Shown piece by piece: positions 43,409 to 53,670 of a DNA stretch of 64,000 nucleotides. Both the position numbers and the translations under genes were made by a program. This DNA comes from Ceratopteris richardii (taxonomy: Eukaryota; Streptophyta; Polypodiopsida; Polypodiales; Pteridaceae), in assembly GCA_020310875.1 (NCBI GenBank), contig CM035438.1, forward strand, positions 100,867,139 through 100,931,138. The letters run 5' to 3'. Under the pieces are notes generated by a model that saw nothing but the letters and a program-made list of their open reading frames with translations, was not told the origin of the DNA and did not search any database. Position 1 is the first letter of the stretch; every line of letters begins with the position of its first letter.

Positions 43409-44850
43409 ATGGATGAGGAGATGGATGCACTTTATGGAAATGATACATGGAAGATGGTTCCATTGCCACAAGGAAAGAAACCCATAGGTTGCAAATGGGT
43501 TTACAAGGTAAAGCATAATGCTAATGGTAGCATAAGCAGGTACAAAGCACAATTGGTAGCTAAAGGATATGCACACACATATGGCATTGATTATGAGGAA
43601 ACATTCAGCCCTATAGCTAAAATGTCTACTGTCATAACACTTGTTGCATTAGCTACAACAAAAGAATGGAATTTACATCAGATGGATGTGAAGAATGCTT
43701 TCCTACATGGTGAGTTACAGGAAGAAGTATATATGGACCAACCATAAGAATATGAAGATTCAAAGCATCAAGAATATGTTTGCAGGTTGCAAAAGGCTTT
43801 GTATGGGTTGAAGCAAGCTCCTCGTGCATGGCATGTAAGGATTGCTGATTACTTAACCAGCATTGAGTTTTCTATGTGTGATGCAGATCACTCACTATAT
43901 GCAAGGAAGGCTGATGATAGCATCACTATTGTGGCTATTTATGTTGATGATCTGATTGTAGGTGGTGATAATGAAGGAAGCATCAAAGAGGTAAAGCAAC
44001 TTCTTATGCAGGAATTCGACATGAAAGATCTTGGAGTGCTGCACTATTTCTTGGGCATTGAGTTTATACATACAGAAACAGGTATATGGATGTCACAAAG
44101 GCAATATGCCTTGAATATGCTACAAAAGTATGGTATGGCTGATTGTAAGCCAATTTCTATGCCATTAGATTAGAATTTGAAGTTGGATGCTACATTAGGT
44201 GAAGCATTGGAAAATGCTACTATGTACAGGAAAATTGTGGGAAGTCTCATATATCTCACAATTACAAAGCCTAATATGAGCTATACTGTTGGACTTGAAA
44301 GTCAGTTTACGTAGGTTCCCAGGAAGCCACATTTGGATGCTTTGAGGTGCACTCTACATTATGTGAGTGCTACTTTGGATTATGCATTATTTTATAAGGC
44401 TGGTGTAGATTTGCAGGTTTATGGATACACCGATGCAGATTGTGCTGGTAGCATTCCAGATAGAAGATCTACTAGTGGTTTTCTATTCTCACTTGGGAGT
44501 GCAGCTGTTACATGGAGCATCAAGAAGCAACCCACTGTTGCTTTGTCGAGTACAGAGGTTGAGTATAGAGGTGCTGCAATGGAAGCATGTGAGGCAGCAA
44601 TGGCAGCATGTGAGGCATCATGGCTAGAAATGCTACTTGTAGATTTAGGTGTGGAAGTGCAAAAGCCTATCACTATCTATTGTGATAATCTTAGCAGCAT
44701 ACAGTTAGCATGAAACCCTGTTTTTCATGCCAAAACAAAGCATATCGAGGTGCATTATCACTTCATCAAAGAGAAAGTATTAGCAGTTGATATTGATCTT
44801 GTTTATGTGAGAACAATGAGCAGGTTGCTGATATTTTCACCAAAGCACTT
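43409..44850 (+). pseudogene. Element J copia RT and RNase H
   Basis: RT: MDEEMDALYGNDTWKMVPLP, GCKWVYKVKHNANGSISRYK, YEETFSPIAKMSTVITLVAL, the block WNLHQMDVKNAFLHGELQEE, ALYGLKQAPRAW and the catalytic box VAIYVDDLIVGG near 43950. RNase H follows with [39 protein letters not shown] and an end near ADIFTKALGAEKLKKF. This is the typical Ty1/copia C-terminal half. Broken. Confidence 0.88.
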
Positions 44851-44921
44851 GGAGCTGAGAAGTTGAAGAAGTTTCGGGAGATGCTTGGATTACAGGATAT
44901 GGCATTGAGCTTGAGGGGGAG

Positions 44922-45304
44922 TGTTGAGATATCAAGCTCAACATGTGAGGATCCAAGATGACACGTACCAGCTTTTCGTTTCTTTGACATGTATAATGGT
45001 CATGCCGGTATATGTCAGGGATACTTCATTGAGCTTTATTAGATTTATCTACTAAGAGTGATGGCACATTTGTTCCTTGCCAACTCACTCATTTGTGGAC
45101 ATTAGGTTTTTCTCTATGTACTAATCTTTATATATTGCACTTATTGTATTCTTGTTTTAGGTCATTCTTGTACATTCCTTTTTATGTAATAGAAGAAGAA
45201 GAAGAAGAAGATCATCCTTCCTTGCCTCAATATGTGTGTGCTCTTCTCCTTGAGAGTGAGAGTGTGTGTGTGAGCTCTCTTCCTTATCTCCTTCCTCGTG
45301 ACAC
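44922..45304 (+). repeat. Element J 3' LTR
   Basis: It starts TGTTGAGATATCAAGCTC right after the purine run GCTTGAGGGGGAG and ends near CGTGACACA. A TATA-like CTTTATATATTGC lies near 45127, and a (GAA)n stretch follows near 45190-45210. The right edge is approximate because the partner LTR is absent; it is placed where gag sequence of element I/K begins. Confidence 0.75.
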
Positions 45305-45309
45305 AGTGA

Positions 45310-46271
45310 ATTATTACTTGCTTCCTCATATCAGAGGACTTGAAAGTGCAAGTGATATATGGAGTGCTTTGGAGGAGCATTTTCAGAACACAACCAAGTC
45401 AAGGATAGCATCACTATGGGCAGAGTCTACCACATTCAAGAAGAAGGCTTCACAATCAATATGTTATTATGTGACAAAGATGAAAGACATTGCTTACTCC
45501 TTAGGTGCAGTTGATGAAGACATTGAAGAAGATAAATTGGTAAGACAAATTCTCACAGGTCTAAGAGGAGATGAGAAGTGGAAGCCTTTCGTATTGTCAA
45601 CAGAACTTTCCTTAGATCATTTCACTCCTTATTTGAATCAATTGTTAGGAAATATGCTAACTTTTGAGAATGATATCAAAGGACATGTTGATAAGAGTGC
45701 AGGTCATGCAATGTATTCTAAAGATAAGAAGAAATCTATCAAAGGAAAGCAACAATCAGTTGAAGATGAAGGTACTCCAAGTCAAGCAAACTTCCTAAGA
45801 GGAAGAGGAAGTGGCAGAAGTAGAGGAAGAGGTAGAAATAAAAAAGATAATGTCAGAGCTTGTTGGATCTCTGGTAACACCAATCATCTATCTCATGAAT
45901 GTTGGCATAATAATCAAGGCAATGGTAACTTTAATCATAATTTTAACCAAAGAGGAAGAGGTGGAAGAAATCAGAGAGGAAATTTCATAGGTGGAGGTGG
46001 TAGGAGTTTCTTTGGAAGAAATGGAGGAAGAAACTTTCAAAACCAATCTTACAATAACACCTACTACAATTATGCATCAGATCAGAAAGAAGATTCAACT
46101 CTTATTATGAATGCAACATGTGAAGCTTCAAATGAAGACTTAAGAGTATTCTATATTGACTCAAGGTGTAGCAATCACCTGAGTGGAAACATTGTTTTGA
46201 TTACTGATTTGGATCATAAGGCAATCAATCATACAGTTCAAATAGATGAGAATACAAAGCAAGAGGTGTAG
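45310..46271 (+). pseudogene. Element I (K) copia gag and protease
   Basis: Gag matches the copia UBN2-like family: HIRGLESASDIWSALEEHFQ, FKKKASQSICYYVTKMKDIA, LVRQILTGLRGDEKWKPFVL. It is followed by an arginine/glycine-rich segment (RGRGSGRSRGRGRNKKDN), a zinc-knuckle-like region (HLSHECWHNNQG) and a G/N/R-rich stretch. A protease motif region (FYIDSRCSNHLSGN) ends the part near 46190. The frame upstream to 45093 runs through the LTR of J, so the true gag start is not in place here. Broken. Confidence 0.8.
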
Positions 46272-46310
46272 TCAATTGGATCAGTTAAAGTCAAAGATGG
46301 AAGTACTCTC

Positions 46311-47527
46311 TTGAGTAAGGTTTTCTATGTTCCTACAATTCCAAAGAATTTGATTAGTGTAGGACAAATTGTGGAAAAAGGATATGAGGTAAGGTTCACT
46401 AATGATGGAGTTTATGTTGCATCCCCTAGCCAAGGGTATAAGCAAATTGTTACAGGAAAGAAAGAAGGAAGGCTCTTCACATTGAGGGTACAAGGTAATG
46501 TTGGACATGCCATGTTTACATATGGAGAGAAAAAGGTGTCTGAATTGGATCTTTGGCACAAAAGACTTGGACACTTCAATGAAAGAGGTATCAAAGAGAT
46601 TATTAATAATGGTTCAGCACTTGGATTACCTAATGTTGCAGGTCAACACATGACATACAGATGTGAAGCATGTCAATTAGGTAAGGCTCATAAGCAATCA
46701 TATAATAAGCATGGTTTCATGTATTCAGAAAGACTTGAATCGGTACATACAGATGTGTGGCGTCCTTCAAAGGACTTTAGCATAAATGGTTCAAGATATT
46801 ATGTCATATATGTTGATGATGCTACGAGGTGGATCACTATTTATGTGATCAAAGACAAGTCGGAAGTGTTTAATACATTCAAACACTATCATGCATACGT
46901 AGAAAGAATTACAGGACAAAAATTGAAGAGATTAAGATCAAATGGAGGGGGAGACTATTTCTCAAATGAATTCAGTGATTATTTGTGGAATGTAGGTATA
47001 AAAAGAGAAGCTACTTGTAGGTACTCTCCTCAACAAAATGGTGTAGCAGAAAGGAGAAATAGAACTCTTGTTGAGTTTGCAAGATCAATGATGAAAGAAA
47101 ATAATTGCCCTAATTATTTGTGGGTTGAGGTGTAAATACAGCCACATATTTGGTCAATAGGCTACCATGTAAAGCTTTGCAGGATATGACACCATATGAA
47201 GCTTGGTGGGGTAAGAGACCTACATTAGATCATTGCAAAGTATTCGGTCGCTTAGCCTATGCTTATGTTCCTTCTCAATTAAGACATAAGTTGGAACCAA
47301 AGGCTGAAAAATATGTGTTCATTAGTTATGATGATAAGCAAATGGGATACAGGTTGTGGAGTCCATCCACAAAGCAATTTCTTGTATCAAAGGATGTCAC
47401 ATTTGATGAGCAAAGTACTTGGTACTCAGATACCAATAATACTTATGCAGGTCTTGAAGAAACATTGAATCAAAAGAAAGGTAAATCAAAGGTTCAAATA
47501 TTGGAGAGGAGAATAATGAAGCACTAG
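46311..47527 (+). pseudogene. Element I (K) copia protease end, pre-integrase and integrase
   Basis: FYVPTIPKNLISVGQIVEKG and YEVRFTNDGVYVASPSQGYK end the protease. LDLWHKRLGHFNERGIKEII to CEACQLGKAHKQSY is the pre-integrase zinc region. The integrase core shows VHTDVWRPSKDFSINGSRYY, YVDDATRWITIYVIKDKSEV, LRSNGGGDYFSNEF and YSPQQNGVAERRNRTLVEFA. The block YEAWWGKRPTLDHCKVFGRL and FISYDDKQMGYRLWSPSTKQ completes it. Broken in one or two places. Confidence 0.88.
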
Positions 47528-47541
47528 TTGAAGTTGAAGAG

Positions 47542-49047
47542 ATGCCAAGATTTGATCCAAAATGTGATGAAACAGAAACTTCAAGAAGTGGAGAACTCAA
47601 AAGATCATCAAGACACAAAAGGAAACCCACAAGGTATAGCTATGATACTTCATTCTTGACTACTAAACATTATGCTTATATGATAAAAGTAGATGAAGAC
47701 CCATCCACATATGATGAAGCCAACGGAAAGGAGAATTGGGAAAGAGCTATGAAGGAAGAGTATGATGCACTCATTCATAATGAGACTTAGGAATTGGTAC
47801 ATGAACTAATCTCTCAGAAGGTAATTGGATGTAAGTGGGTTTACAAAACAAAAAGATTTGCAGATGGAAGTGTGTCTAGGTACAAAGCCAGGCTTGTTGT
47901 AAAAGGATTTGCACAGACATATGGTGTGGACTATGATGAAACCTATAGTCCTGTTGCAAAGATGGAAACCATAAGGACTCTCATAGCTATTGGTGCTTGC
48001 AAAGGTTGGAAGTTATCTCAATTAGATGTGAAGAATGCATTTTTGAATGGTTACGTTTCAGATGAAGTTTACATGGAACAAGCAGATGGTTTTAAAGATC
48101 AATTCTATCCAGATCATGTGTCGAAGCTCAAGAGAGCTTTGTATGGCTTGAAGCAGGCCCCAAGGGCATGGAATTACATGCTTGTAAAGTTCTTGAATGA
48201 ACTTGGTTTCCAAGCATCAAAGGCAGGTAGTAGCTTGCTAGTCAAAACAAGTGAAGATGGATTTATATATTTTTGTATTTATGTTGATGACATAATACTT
48301 ACAGGTACAGATGACAGAGGCATTCAAAAGCTTAAAAGAAAAATGGAGAAAGAATTCAAAATCAGTGACTTGGGAGACTTGTCATATTTCTTGGGCATGG
48401 AGATTTCATATACTCAACATAGAGTATATGTGACTCAAGAAAGGTATTTGAAGAACTTCCTAATCAAGTTTAAAATGCAAGATTGCAGGGTAGCACCTAC
48501 TCCAAGTTTATCAGAGTTTGGTGGGTAGCTTAATTTATGCTACATTAATAAGGCCTGACCTATCATATGCAGTTGGAGTTTTATCTCAATTCATGCATTG
48601 TCCTAGAAAGGAACATTGGATTGTAGGTCAAAGAGTGCTTAGGTATATCAAGGGCACACTTAAAGAAGGTTTGTATTATGGGTTTACCTCAGATACAAGG
48701 ATCAAAGTGATGCAGATTGGGCAAGTAACTCTGATGATAGAAGATCAACACATGGGTATTTGTGTTATGTGGGAGATAAGTTAATTTCATGGTGTTCTAA
48801 AAAACAACATACAGTTGCTTTATCATCTACAGAAGCAGAGTACAAAGGTATGGTAGAAGCTACAAAGGAAGTCATACGGCTAAAAACTCTTATGAAGAGT
48901 TTTGATGTTATTCAGAGTACTCCTATCATTTGTGGAGACAACATGAGTTCTTTGTATTTGGTAGCTAACCCTGTGCTTCATGCCAGGACCAAACATATTG
49001 AGATCCAATATCATTTTCTGAGAGAGAAGGTTGTGATAAAGAAATAG
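47542..49047 (+). pseudogene. Element I (K) copia RT and RNase H
   Basis: RT: KENWERAMKEEYDALIHNET, VIGCKWVYKTKRFADGSVSR, YDETYSPVAKMETIRTLIAI, WKLSQLDVKNAFLNGYVSDE, ALYGLKQAPRAW and the catalytic box CIYVDDIILTG near 48290, then the FLGMEISYTQHRVYVTQERY block. RNase H follows: [58 protein letters not shown]. The polypurine tract and 3' LTR lie just downstream, so K is the native coding part of element I. Broken. Confidence 0.88.
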
Positions 49048-49166
49048 AAATCATGCATACTCCTACACAGGATCAATTTGCATATATGTTGAGAAAGAGT
49101 TTGGATGGACCCAAGCTGTAGAGATTTGAAGATATGGCAGAAAATGTAGGTAATCATAATTGATGA

Positions 49167-49178
49167 TTGAGGGGGAGC
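49167..49178 (+). other. Polypurine tract of element I
   Basis: TTGAGGGGGAGC directly precedes TGTTGGAGAAAGAC, the start of the 3' LTR. It marks the 3' end of the internal region of element I. Confidence 0.85.
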
Positions 49179-50199
49179 TGTTGGAGAAAGACAGTCGACA
49201 ATTGATGATTATATGAAGCTTAGGAGTGAAGACTTGAAGAAAATATTGATGCCTAAGAGCATGAAGTGAAGTAGAGATTCGGAAAGAGATGGTCTATATA
49301 CACATGTATATTAGCTTTGTAAATACTTCACAAATACTTGAAGTAATGATGAATCCACACTCATATGTACATATACACTTGTATATAGTCGTGATATATA
49401 TGAGAGATGAAGAATAGATGAGATAGAGAGGAATAGATCATGAGTTATGTGAGTATAATCCATCAGATGTAAGATGAGTTGAATAGAAGAAGTTTTCTGA
49501 GAATTGTGCATCGATTTTTTCTCCATTCCTCTTTTTGTGTTTGATCATTTCAAGAATCCTTTTGTAGATGTCTAAGTCCATAGTTAATGCATCTATGGTT
49601 AAGATTTGAGAGCCTAATTGTAAACAAGCTGAGAGAATTATGTGTAGGAACATTTATATGTGAAGAAGTGATGAGTGTCTTTTGAAATAGGCGCAATCTC
49701 GATGATAAAAAAATTGATTAGATCTCAGTGCATAGTGTAAATTTTTACACAAATGAGGAGTCAAATTTTAAGTTGGAAAGTAAGCCATCTGTCGCTAAAA
49801 GAATTTGAATAAGCGGGATCTAATTTGGGAGAACCAAGCATTAGAAGTTGCAGGTGTCAAAGTCGACTATAAAGAAGTACAATTTCAGACATAGGTGGAT
49901 TGTTTGGATCATATCTCAAGATCTACTGAATCTTTTGAAATATTTTAACTTGGAGAAGGTGCCCAACTTTTAGGGACACCTTATACAAAGTTTCATTAGA
50001 ATCTTTACACATTTTCTTAGTCAATGATGAATTAAGTGGAGGAGACTTTTCTATGTAAAGACTTTCTTCACAGTTAGCTAAAGTCTTGATAATTTGGTAT
50101 TGATCTTCCAAAATTGGTTGAGGTTTTGAGTTGTTCTTGATATAGAGGTGCTCTAACATCAAGGATATCTTGTCTTTTGGAGAGTAACACTCTCCATCA
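49179..50199 (+). repeat. Element I 3' LTR
   Basis: 1021 bp, from TGTTGGAG to CTCCATCA. Full-length match to 39964-40983, followed at once by the TTAAC target duplication (50200-50204). Confidence 0.92.
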
Positions 50200-50593
50200 T
50201 TAACATACTTTATATAAGGAAATATATAATTTTTTAGGATCAAGCTAGGTCAAAAGCACACATAAAAATACAACGGAAATCTTCTCATCACACAATCAAT
50301 GAGATCAATCAAATATTTTAACACTTTGCAACTCTTTTCATTTTTTTGGAGTCAAAAAATCATATCATGGTCAGAAAATCAAAGAAATAATTTTATAAAA
50401 ATTTTGTTGGCACACAATTCCTAAGGGATTTCATCCGGACATCTTCCCCCACTAAACATGCACATCTACAAAGTGAAACAAAGATGTATCAAGACTCCTT
50501 AGAAACTCTTTTTGGTTTTTAAGTTTTTCTTTTTTGAAATTAAAACATGATCTTTTTATGCTAGGTTCCAAGCGAAATGAAAATTATTTTAAA
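50200..50593. other. Old host-locus sequence between elements I and E
   Basis: About 390 bp of AT-rich DNA separating two inserted elements. It begins with the right TTAAC copy and ends at the left GTATA copy of E. No gene is seen. On the minus strand near 50440-50460 it reads TTTAGTGGGGGAAGATGTCC, which looks like a polypurine tract followed by TG, so the stretch may belong to an older minus-strand LTR element. Confidence 0.5.
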
Positions 50594-50598
50594 GTATA
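50594..50598. repeat. Target site duplication of element E, left copy
   Basis: GTATA directly before the LTR at 50599, identical to GTATA at 55698-55702 directly after the other LTR. It marks one clean integration. Confidence 0.93.
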
Positions 50599-50831
50599 TG
50601 TTGGAGTTAGACGTCTGCGGAAGCAGGCGAACAGCACAAGGACGAAGAAGAAGCTTGGAGCACAAACACACAATACTGAATGTATTACTAGAGAATGTAC
50701 AAAGATAAGTAGCCCATTAGGGCAATAGGCGTATATACAAGCCGGGGGAAAAAAACCTCCTAAAGAGGGAAAAAAGTGCCCCGGTGGTCCTAGTGTGTTC
50801 ACACACATCACTACCTAAATATATCAACAAA
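50599..50831 (-). repeat. Element E 3' LTR
   Basis: 233 bp. On the minus strand it begins TGTTGATATATATTTAGG and ends CTAACTCCAACA. TATA-like GTATATACGCC, seen in plus sense as GGCGTATATAC, lies near its middle. Near-identical to 55467-55697. Confidence 0.95.
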
Positions 50832-50845
50832 TCCCCCCTGGGAGT
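50832..50845 (-). other. Polypurine tract of element E
   Basis: On the minus strand CCCAGGGGGGATT runs straight into the TGTTGATATA start of the 3' LTR. It is the usual plus-strand primer of a copia element. Confidence 0.85.
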
Positions 50846-50903
50846 GATGCGGTGAACAAGGAGCTGGCACACATGTATAAGGAAGTGCCAAGCTATGTGG
50901 AAA

Positions 50904-52571
50904 TCACTCCACAAAAGGAAGTAAGCCCAAAGCTTTGCAGAAAGCTTCAAACGTCTCCCTGGGCAGAGCCTTCGTGAAAAGGTCTGCAATGTTCTCCTGC
51001 GTGGGCACATATGCCAAGCTGATCTCCCCAGTAGAGAACCTCTCCCTGGCATAGTGATAATGCAGCTCAATGTGCTTAGTGCGAGCATGGAACAGAGGGT
51101 TCCTCGCAACTGCCAATGCGCTCTGACTGTCAGTGAAGATGGTGGTGGCAGAAGACTGACCAACACCCAAATCAGCCATAAGGCGTCTGAGCCACACACA
51201 CTCAACAGTCGCTGTGAAAGCTGCCCTATACTCAGTCTCACAACTAGAAGTGGCCACAGTAGGTTGCTTCTTGCTCAACCAAGATATACATGAGCTACCA
51301 AGCATGAAGCAAAAGCCACTAGTGGACACACGAGTGTCATAGCAACTAGCCCAATCAGAGTCAAAAAAAGCATGCAAATCTGGCGGTAGTGATCCCCCCT
51401 TGGGATAAAACAACCCAAGTAGCCAAGTACCACTCAAGTAGCGAAAGATGCGCTTAACCGCCTGCCAATGCTTCACTCCTGGGCAATGCATAAACCTGCT
51501 CATCTGTGAGACAACAAACTGAATATCTGGCCGAGTAATGCATAAGTAAATCAAGCATCCAACAGCCTGCTGATAGAGAATAGCATCAAATGCATCTCCA
51601 GCATCATGAAGACTCAATTGTAAACCTGTCTCCATAGGAGTGGCAATAGGCTTACAGTCTTCAAGGCCAAAACACTGCAATAATGTGTCAATATATTTCG
51701 TTTGACACAAAGCCATTCCACCATCAACTTGCATAAACTGAATGCCCAAATAGTGATGCAAATGCCCCAAATCAGACATCTCAAATGAGGCATGCAAATC
51801 AGCCTTGAAATCAGCAATATGCTTCTCAATAGGACCAGTGAGCAGCATGTCGTCAATATAGACAACAATGATCAGAAGCACATCATTAGCATGCTTAACA
51901 TATAAGGTGCTTTCAGTTGGACTGTTCTCAAAACCATGTGCAACCAGATAGGCATGTATCTTCTCATACCAAGCACGTGGTGCTTGCTTTAAACCATATA
52001 ATGCCTTTTTTAACGTGCACACCTGGTTTTCATGCCCTTTCTGCACAAAGCCACGGGGTTGAAAAACATACGCTTCTTCATGCAAGTCACCATTCAGAAA
52101 TGTTGTTTTAATGTCCAACTGATGTACATTCCAACCATGATGGGTTGCAAGTGCACAAATACTTCGAACAGTAGTCATACGGCATGTAGGTGCAAAGGTC
52201 TCATCAAAATCAATGCCTCTTTCTTGCGCATAACCCTTTGCAACAAGCCTAGCCTTATACCTATCAACTGTATCATCAGGTTTACGCTTCAACTTGTATA
52301 CAATGACCTTCTTTCCAGGAGGCAAGTCACATAAAGACCATGTACCATTCTTCATTATAGCATCATATTGAGATTGCATAGCAGCCATCCAATTTTTTGA
52401 ATTCTGTGCTTCATCAAAAGAAACAGGCTCATTCTCATCACAGAGACTAGACGAAGCCATAGCATAGCAATCTGATGCAAAGAAGGCACTATGAGAGCCT
52501 GAACGAGTACGATATGACAAAGGTGCATCTAATTTGTTGTCACGCAAAGTCTGCACTAGCCATTTTGGCAT
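50904..52571 (-). CDS. Element E copia RT and RNase H
   Basis: A 555-residue frame. RT starts after MPKWLVQTLRDNKLDAPLSY, with EAQNSKNWMAAMQSQYDAIM, YKARLVAKGYAQERGIDFDE, CALATHHGWNVHQLDIKTTF, LNGDLHEEAYVFQPRGFVQK, ALYGLKQAPRAWYEKIHAYL and the catalytic box IVVYIDDMLLTG near residue 215. RNase H begins near residue 375 (HAFFDSDWASCYDTRVSTSG, SKKQPTVATSSCETEYRAAF, IFTDSQSALAVARNPLFHAR) and ends ADLFTKALPRETFEAFCKAL. This is a full Ty1/copia C-terminal half, with the polypurine tract just downstream. Confidence 0.93.
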   Translation of the reverse strand: MPKWLVQTLRDNKLDAPLSYRTRSGSHSAFFASDCYAMASSSLCDENEPVSFDEAQNSKNWMAAMQSQYDAIMKNGTWSLCDLPPGKKVIVYKLKRKPDDTVDRYKARLVAKGYAQERGIDFDETFAPTCRMTTVRSICALATHHGWNVHQLDIKTTFLNGDLHEEAYVFQPRGFVQKGHENQVCTLKKALYGLKQAPRAWYEKIHAYLVAHGFENSPTESTLYVKHANDVLLIIVVYIDDMLLTGPIEKHIADFKADLHASFEMSDLGHLHHYLGIQFMQVDGGMALCQTKYIDTLLQCFGLEDCKPIATPMETGLQLSLHDAGDAFDAILYQQAVGCLIYLCITRPDIQFVVSQMSRFMHCPGVKHWQAVKRIFRYLSGTWLLGLFYPKGGSLPPDLHAFFDSDWASCYDTRVSTSGFCFMLGSSCISWLSKKQPTVATSSCETEYRAAFTATVECVWLRRLMADLGVGQSSATTIFTDSQSALAVARNPLFHARTKHIELHYHYARERFSTGEISLAYVPTQENIADLFTKALPRETFEAFCKALGLLPFVE

Positions 52572-53494
52572 AGTTTTTGCCTACTCAATATCAGCTCTCT
52601 CATCAACAAGTGCATCATGTAAATCTGCATCAGAAATGGAATGATCTGCATCATCATATGAAACCTGCAAAGGCTGAGAAGTTGCCTCATTAGGACCAGC
52701 ACTAGATTGTCCACCTGTAAAAGAGGCATCAAAGTATCGTACATGTATTTGGAGCTAACAGATGTCTCCTTAGTGCATGAAAGCAATGGATGAATAGCAT
52801 CTTCCACAAAGACAACATCACGGCTAACCAGAATGTGTTTAGTCTGTGGATGATACAAACGATAGCCTTTACTTTTAGAACTGTACCCAACAAAAATACA
52901 TTTTACTGCCTTATCATCCAATTTTCTGCGATGTTGTTCAGGCACTAGTGCATATGCCAAACAATCAAAGACACGTAGATGAGCAACAGATGGCTTGCGG
53001 TCATGCCAAGCCTCATATGGAATGATAGACTGCAGCGCTTTAGTGGGACACCTGTTCAGTACATATGCTGCACACATGACAGCCTCAAGCCAGAAACTAT
53101 GAGGTAAAGCCTGACTCTTGACCATACACCTCGCCATCTCCATGAGAGACCTGTTCTTCCATTCAGCAACTCCATTCTGTTGAGGTGTATACGGCACTGT
53201 ACACTGGTGTTTTATCCCATGTTCAGCCAGAAATGCATTAAAATCAGAAGACATATATTCCCCCCCTCGATCAGAACGGAGGGTGCCCATTTTACATGCT
53301 GACATATTTTTAGCCAAAACCAAAAACTGTTTGAAGCACATGAACACTTCGCACTTTACTTTGAGTGGATATACCCATGCACGCGTGGAAAAATCATCAA
53401 TGAAAGTCACGAAGTAAAGGTAATTTCCAAAAGAGGGTGTCTCCATAGGACCACAGACATCACTATGTACAAGCTGCATTTCTCTGTAGCCCAA
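52556..53494 (-). CDS. Element E copia integrase core and C-terminus
   Basis: A 312-residue frame: MQLVHSDVCGPMETPSFGNY and VTFIDDFSTRAWVYPLKVKC carry the first catalytic aspartate region, GTLRSDRGGEYMSSDF the second, and PYTPQQNGVAEWKNRSLMEM the glutamate. Then come LPHSFWLEAVMCAAYVLNRC, PYEAWHDRKPSVAHLRVFDC, KCIFVGYSSKSKGYRLYHP and ILVSRDVVF. Integrates element DNA. The pre-integrase zinc block lies just upstream (about 53500-53670). Confidence 0.92.
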   Translation of the reverse strand: MGYREMQLVHSDVCGPMETPSFGNYLYFVTFIDDFSTRAWVYPLKVKCEVFMCFKQFLVLAKNMSACKMGTLRSDRGGEYMSSDFNAFLAEHGIKHQCTVPYTPQQNGVAEWKNRSLMEMARCMVKSQALPHSFWLEAVMCAAYVLNRCPTKALQSIIPYEAWHDRKPSVAHLRVFDCLAYALVPEQHRRKLDDKAVKCIFVGYSSKSKGYRLYHPQTKHILVSRDVVFVEDAIHPLLSCTKETSVSSKYMYDTLMPLLQVDNLVLVLMRQLLSLCRFHMMMQIIPFLMQIYMMHLLMRELILSRQKLCQNG

Positions 53495-53670
53495 ACTGAA
53501 CCATCTTTTGGAAAGGAGGAACGCTGCATTTTGCCCAAAATATAGCCTTCACAAACATGTTTTCCAGGTGCCTCAAGTTTGGGCAAAGAGGACACCATTT
53601 CAGTTTTTTGCAGGCATAGCAAACTAGCAAAATTCAGATGACCAAAGCATGCATGCCAAAGCTTTGCATC

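Larger units (their letters stand above)
41040..45304 (+). mobile_element. Element J: Ty1/copia fossil nested in I, 5' end absent
   Basis: A plus-strand copia piece lying between the primer site and the coding part of element I. Its parts are late gag (about 41060-41440) with an RGRGRG-rich tail, zinc-knuckle region (about 41500-41550), protease (DSGASNHTT near 41700), integrase (42284-43033), RT (43409-44173), RNase H (about 44333-44850), polypurine tract and 3' LTR (44922 to about 45304). No 5' LTR or gag start is seen. It is broken, with about ten breaks. Its RT is distinct from K and from E, so three copia families meet within 15 kb. Confidence 0.8.
39964..50199 (+). mobile_element. Element I: Ty1/copia fossil with nested copia J
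   Basis: A plus-strand copia element with 1.02-kb LTRs (39964-40983 and 49179-50199) that are about 93% alike by eye, flanked by a perfect TTAAC target duplication. The primer site is at 40985-40996 and the polypurine tract at 49167-49178. Its own coding part, called K here (about 45310-49100), lies next to the 3' LTR: gag, protease, integrase, RT and RNase H of a copia element. Between primer site and K lies a second copia piece with its own 3' LTR (element J). It is broken, with roughly ten breaks in K. LTR divergence makes it older than E. Confidence 0.88.
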
